Below are positions 60,011-64,000 of a stretch of DNA of 64,000 bases, piece by piece. Within the stretch, counting starts at the first letter, position 1; each line of letters starts with the position of its first letter. Location: assembly GCA_014058105.1 (NCBI GenBank), contig JACGCM010000560.1, forward strand, positions 1 through 64,000, given 5' to 3'. A program made the translations under genes and the position numbers. The stretch comes from Kingdonia uniflora. Taxonomy: Eukaryota > Streptophyta > Magnoliopsida > Ranunculales > Circaeasteraceae. The notes beneath the pieces were generated by a model. That model did no database searches. It saw nothing but the letters and a program-made list of their open reading frames with translations, and was not told where the DNA came from.

Positions 60011-60230
60011 TAGTTCGAGAGATCATTTGTAATAAGATATCAGCCTCAAGCAATAAAAGTTACAGTTACTAAACCCTCAACTCGAGGTCGTAGTATTTTT
60101 TACCTATTTAAAGGTTTTCTACGCTAAATCACCTCTGTCATTTTTTGTATTATATTAATTTTTGTCACAGGTACATTTGGAGTAAGATCTAATTTCAAGC
60201 TGTTTCGGGCAGCGGAATTAGGCCATTGCA
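60011..60230 (+). repeat. Truncated 5' LTR of element E
   Basis: It matches A's LTR from about 3683 to 3901 (TAGTTCGAGAGATCA to CCATTGCA). The upstream 375 bp, including the TATA box, are missing. Sequence left of 60011 is unrelated, so the end was lost by deletion. Confidence 0.85.
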
Positions 60231-60232
60231 TT

Positions 60233-60247
60233 TGGCGCCGTCTGTGG
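60233..60247 (+). other. Primer binding site of element E
   Basis: TGGCGCCGTCTGTGG, two bases after the LTR; the clearest copy in the window. Confidence 0.85.
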
Positions 60248-60308
60248 GAAAGAAGACATTTCCACGATATCCTAAGGCATACATTCACTCCACTATCTAT
60301 TTCCAATC

Positions 60309-61412
60309 ATGGTCACTTCCAAGCGACCAACAACAAGAGTCCAGCTTGATCTTTTAGTTGAGCTGGAACAGCTCGCTGATTGCCAGAGTTACTTGATATG
60401 GAAGTACCAATAGGTTTCCATACTCTAAAAATACGTAAATACAAAGGCACCGATCCGAAGGAGCACATTCAGCAATTTTGTGATTCATTGGGATTGTACT
60501 CAAATCACAGCCATATTTTATGCCGTCTGTTCGCAACAAGTCTACAGGGAGAACCACTATGCTGGTTCTATTCTATACCTGAAGATTCCATCCTCACATT
60601 CGACCAACTACAAAAGAATTTTGTCAAGACTTATGCTCACAATAAGGACAAGGAAGAGAACTTATATTCTCTTTATAGTATCAAACAGTCACAAGAAGAG
60701 AAGCTTAAAGTCTTTACAAATAAGTTTTTGGAGCTCGCACGAAAATTTGATAATCTCGATAAGCAAATAGTTGTTACTGCTTTTACAAATGCGCTACAAC
60801 TCGATTGCAAAGATAAGGAGCATCTCTTCTTAAACAAGCCAGCGACCTTAGAGGATATGATTACCAAGGTCTATGGGTATGTCGAACTGAAAAGGATGAT
60901 GACTGAAAGGCATAAATCTACTAAATCTGTCCTAACCACTAAAAGTCAAAATACAGAACGTAACAGTGAACCAAAAGAGGATCAGGGTGATCAAAAACAT
61001 TTTAAGGCAAGCACAGACAAATCTCAAAAAGGTAATTTATTTACCAAGCCGGTCCTCCCCAAGATGAATGTGCGGATCTCATCAATTTTTTCTGTTCTGG
61101 TGAAAGACAAGTTCTACCGAATATCTAAACCGCTGGAACCAATTGAAGACAAACCGTACTGCATGCATCACAAGGTAAATCATCATGAAATTGACAACTG
61201 CTATGCTTTATAGAGGTTGTTGGAGTATATTTTCAAAGATGGGAGAATGCACGAGTATATGGCCGATCTGGAATCATATAAGAATGGTAGCTACAAGATG
61301 CAGGTCGAAGTAGTCCTGGTCGAAGATCAAGCTGATGAGAAGCACTTGTACCATATGTACCATAGCAACATGATCAAGATCTATCAGATTAACAACTCTT
61401 CCAAATTTAAAT
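60309..61412 (+). pseudogene. gag: Element E gag, best preserved
   Basis: ATG at 60309, as in A. After about 24 codons a deletion of the N-terminal gag joins directly to the core. From 60380 an open frame of 277 codons carries VPIGFHTLKIRKYKGTDP, CRLFATSLQGEPLCWFYS, FDQLQKNFVKTYAHNKDKEE, FTNKFLELARKFDNL, VYGYVELKRMM and a Lys/Gln/Glu-rich linker. It ends with the zinc-binding CMHHKVNHHEIDNCYAL (CxxH, H, C). After one stop the tail LLEYIFKDGRMHEYMADLESYKNGSYK continues to 61412. It packages the element RNA. Confidence 0.85.
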
Positions 61413-61424
61413 GACAAAGATTAT

Positions 61425-61985
61425 CAGAGTGTTGCAATCTTACACCTCAAGATAAAGAAGTTAAACTTCTTCCAGAATTGAGTAATCGTCGACTTGGGAT
61501 TTTATTCGAGGATTGCGATATCAGTCACATCAAATTTCCTCATTATGATGTAGTAGTTATCATGCTAAAGATAAAAAAAAATTAATGCATACAATGATGA
61601 TTGATACTGGTAGCGGTATTAAAATTCTCTTTCAAAGCACGATCGAACAGATGGGATTGGCCGATCAAGTTATTCCAAACGACATCGATATTAGTGGTTT
61701 TAATGGCTCCAAGGAAGGAAGAGTAGGCAAGATTATTACCCATCACCGCAGAACTTGCCACAATCGATGTCGCATTCTACATCACCAACGCCAAATCTCG
61801 TTATTTCTGGACTATGGGCCGCTGTTGGATCCACAACATGGAAGCAATCACTTCTCTTTAAGCATAAAAATGGTATTTTTGAAATCAAAGACATTCAAAA
61901 GCTCTCCTGAGCTTGCGAAAAAACCATTTATGGCATCCTCGACACATCTGAAGATATGTTGTATAGCAATTACTGAAAGTTAGTC
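61425..61985 (+). pseudogene. pr: Element E protease
   Basis: RRLGILFEDCDISHIKFPHYDVVVIMLKI leads into TMMIDTGSGIKILF with DTG at 61613-61621. IDISGFNGSKEGRVG follows. One stop precedes the active site and a frameshift follows near 61740. The catalytic triad is intact. Confidence 0.8.
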
Positions 61986-61999
61986 ACATCGATGATCAG

Positions 62000-62950
62000 C
62001 CTTTAATGGAAGAACCTACAGAGTACATAGACATTGATGGACCTAGCAGAGGAAGACCTCATTTACTTCTTACAAATGAATCGAGAAATCTTCGCTTGGA
62101 CTTTCGAAGAAATGCCCAGAGTCGATCCAACCAAGGCGTATCATAGATTGAAAAATCAACAACAACATCACGGCGGTCAAGCAGAAACAGAGAAGACTTT
62201 CACCTCGTCTTCGAGATAAAGTTAAATATAAAATCGATGAGTTGATCAAAGTAGGATTTATTTGAGAAGCTAAGTATCTGGATTGGATCTCAAACATTGT
62301 CACAGTTCCAAAGAAGAATGGGAAAGTCTGAGTTTGCGTAAATTTCATCGATCTAAACAAACACACTATGAAGAATAGTTTCCCTCTTCCGATTAATCAC
62401 CAAATTCTTGATTCCATGGTAGGTCACGAACTCTTATATATCTTTGATGGATGCTACTTCTAGATGCAATCAGATACCTCTTTTAGAGGCTGATCAAGAA
62501 AAAACCACTTTTATCACTAAAATGGGACTTTACTATTACAAAGTCATACCTTTTGGACTGAAGAACGTAGGAGTAACTTATCAGTGGTTAATGACTATAA
62601 TGTTCAAAAGTACTTGAAAAAAATTGTTGAAGTCTACATCAATGATTTTCTGTGCAAAATCTTATAATCAAAAGACTATATCACTGATTTCTCCACAATC
62701 TTCAAAATTCTACGTTCTTACAAGATGAGGCTCAACCCAGATAAATGTAAATTTGGAGTGTACTCAGGAAGGTTTTCGGCCATCTCATAAGCAATATGGG
62801 GATTAAAACTGACCCAAATCAAATTTGGGCTATGCTCAACATGCCCTCTCCAAAAATAAAAAAGGACATACAGAAGCTCGAAGGATAGATTGTTGTTATC
62901 AATCAATTCATCTTGAAGTCATCAGATCGATGTCAGTGGGTGTTATTACT
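62000..62950 (+). pseudogene. rt: Element E reverse transcriptase
   Basis: The linker has EEDLIYFLQMNREIFAWTFEEMPRVDP, the entry to RT. DWISNIVTVPKKNGKV is followed by a stop and VCVNFIDLNK. The first catalytic motif reads LMDATS, stop, CNQIPL with the Asp kept. VIPFGLKNVGVTYQ follows, then YINDF at 62635-62649, where one catalytic Asp is changed to Asn. The connection region FGHLISNMGIKTDPNQIWAM follows a small frameshift. Several other stops. Confidence 0.83.
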
Positions 62951-63425
62951 ACTCCAAGGGTGTACCAAACGAGGAAAAGTTCAGCCCAATGAATAAATCC
63001 AGTGGACAGAAGAATGTGAGGCAACTTTTTAAGAACTCAAAACCTATCTAGGGAAGTCTCCCATCTTGAGCACCCCGGTAGACAATGAAGTACTAATTAT
63101 CTACCTCACAGTTACAGATAATTCTATCAGCTTGGTCCTCATTCGACTTGAGGGCAAGGTCAAAAAGCCAGTCTATTTTATCAACAAAACCCTCACTCTA
63201 GTAGAAATGAGGTATTCTAAATTCGAGCGACTCCTTCTAACTCTTGTTTATACTTCACAAAAACTCAAACACAACTTCCAAGCTCATTCAGTCAAATATA
63301 TGATGAACTACCCACTCCTAGAAGTTTTTTCAAAGAAAGAAAAATCACGAAGAGTGCAGCAATGGTTAGTCAGTTTGGAAGAACATGATATCAAGTTCGA
63401 ACAACGTCATTCAAAAAAAGGTTAG
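62951..63425 (+). pseudogene. rnh: Element E RNase H
   Basis: The frame 63066-63425 is open: STPVDNEVLIIYLTVTDNSISLVLIRL, KPVYFINKTLTLVEMRYSKFE, LVYTSQKLKHNFQAHSVKYMMNYPL and VQQWLVSLEEHDIKFEQRH. It is nearly the same as A at 4677-5020. It degrades the RNA strand after first-strand synthesis. Confidence 0.85.
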
Positions 63426-64000
63426 GCCGTTGCCAATTTTCTCGCAGATTTTCCTGTGGAAGATCCCGATTGGGAGGATCACGATCCTGACCTTAGAAAA
63501 AAAATCACAGAAGATCCACCTACCAAGCCATTTGACAAACGACCTGAGTGGATTACAAGGAAAAGGTGGATACTTCTTATAGATGATTCAGCAGGACCCG
63601 TAGGGCCAGGGATTGGAATCGTACTGATTATCCCATCAAGAGACAGAATCAAGAAATTAATTAACTTGAATTTTGAAGCTTCCAACAATATCACAAAGTA
63701 CGAAACTTTAGTCCATGGGCTCGACTTAGCACTCGAGCTTGGCGTTCCCGAGCTATCAGTCTATACAAATTCTTTACTCTTCATCTACCATTACTCAGAA
63801 TAGTATAAGAAAAATGGCAAGATGATCGAATATACAACCCTTATTGCCGATAGGATGGCAAATTTGTGAAAGCAACTCTCAACTATTTACCTCGAGACAA
63901 AAACAGACATACTGATCCCATGGCTTATTTAGCTAAGTTCTTGGGTATATAAGCACGATATCTATAGATCAAATTGATGTCCACCCCCTGAATTGATCTT
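63426..64000 (+). pseudogene. rnh2: Element E second RNase H, cut by window end
   Basis: After AVANFLADFPVEDPDWEDHDPDL comes the archaeal-like RNase H: WILLIDDSAGPVGPGIGIVLI (first Asp region), then NNITKYETLVHGLDLALELGVPELSVYTNSLL. It is open at 63456-63803. The Glu of the NExxYEALI motif reads Thr-Lys, and the later Asp of YTDSLL reads Asn, so it is probably inactive. Integrase should follow beyond 64000. Confidence 0.83.

Larger units (their letters stand above)
60011..64000 (+). mobile_element. Tat-lineage Ty3/gypsy element E, runs off the right end
   Basis: It begins with only the last 220 bp of an LTR, then primer site, gag, protease, RT and both RNase H domains. Integrase and 3' parts are outside the window. 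LTR end, primer site, gag start and protein sequence resemble element A most, so E shows what A lost by deletion. Confidence 0.88.

Overview
The window looks like intergenic plant (probably dicot) DNA made almost entirely of transposable elements. No host gene, rRNA or tRNA gene was recognised. The signs are AT-rich sequence, Ty3/gypsy elements with two RNase H domains (Tat-lineage organisation), a Ty1/copia element with the usual plant Copia primer site, a PIF/Harbinger transposase and a hAT-type MITE. The species cannot be told. Nearly every coding region is broken by stops and frameshifts, so they are entered as pseudogenes.

The main structure is a set of nested insertions. A PIF/Harbinger element (right part 55027 to about 58820) was cut by a minus-strand Copia element. 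The Copia LTR is split as 3282-3306 plus 54671-55026, and its gag lies at 560-1348. Into that LTR went Tat element A (3307-54665, target duplication ACTAT). Into A's 3' LTR went Tat element B (14020-54120, ATATC/ATATT). Into B's gag went Tat element C (15591-40776, ACACT). Into C, 6 bp upstream of its antisense gene, went Tat element D (25470-38427, CCTTC). A to D are all on the plus strand. A fifth Tat element, E, related to A, runs from a truncated LTR at 60011 off the right end.

Each of A to D has the same layout: LTR, primer binding site, gag-protease-RT-RNase H-second RNase H-integrase on the plus strand, then a tandem-repeat block, then a multi-exon gene on the minus strand (aORF1), then one or two short antisense ORFs, then polypurine tract and LTR. 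The repeat blocks differ between elements (about 162 bp, 44 bp, 192-217 bp and 195 bp units), although C and D share one family. The antisense genes are homologous. They keep two short introns of 77-93 bp at matching positions in all four elements, which implies that a spliced antisense transcript was once selected for. This is the most interesting signal in the window.

Right of the nest, the Harbinger transposase ORF (plus strand) and its Myb/SANT-like partner (minus strand) face each other. The partner gene has a hAT-type MITE in its last codons (56301-56890) and a 53-bp tandem duplication near its 5' end. From 58820 to 60010 there is unassigned DNA with a pyrimidine-rich tract. Element E then follows, with the best-preserved gag and most of pol up to the second RNase H.
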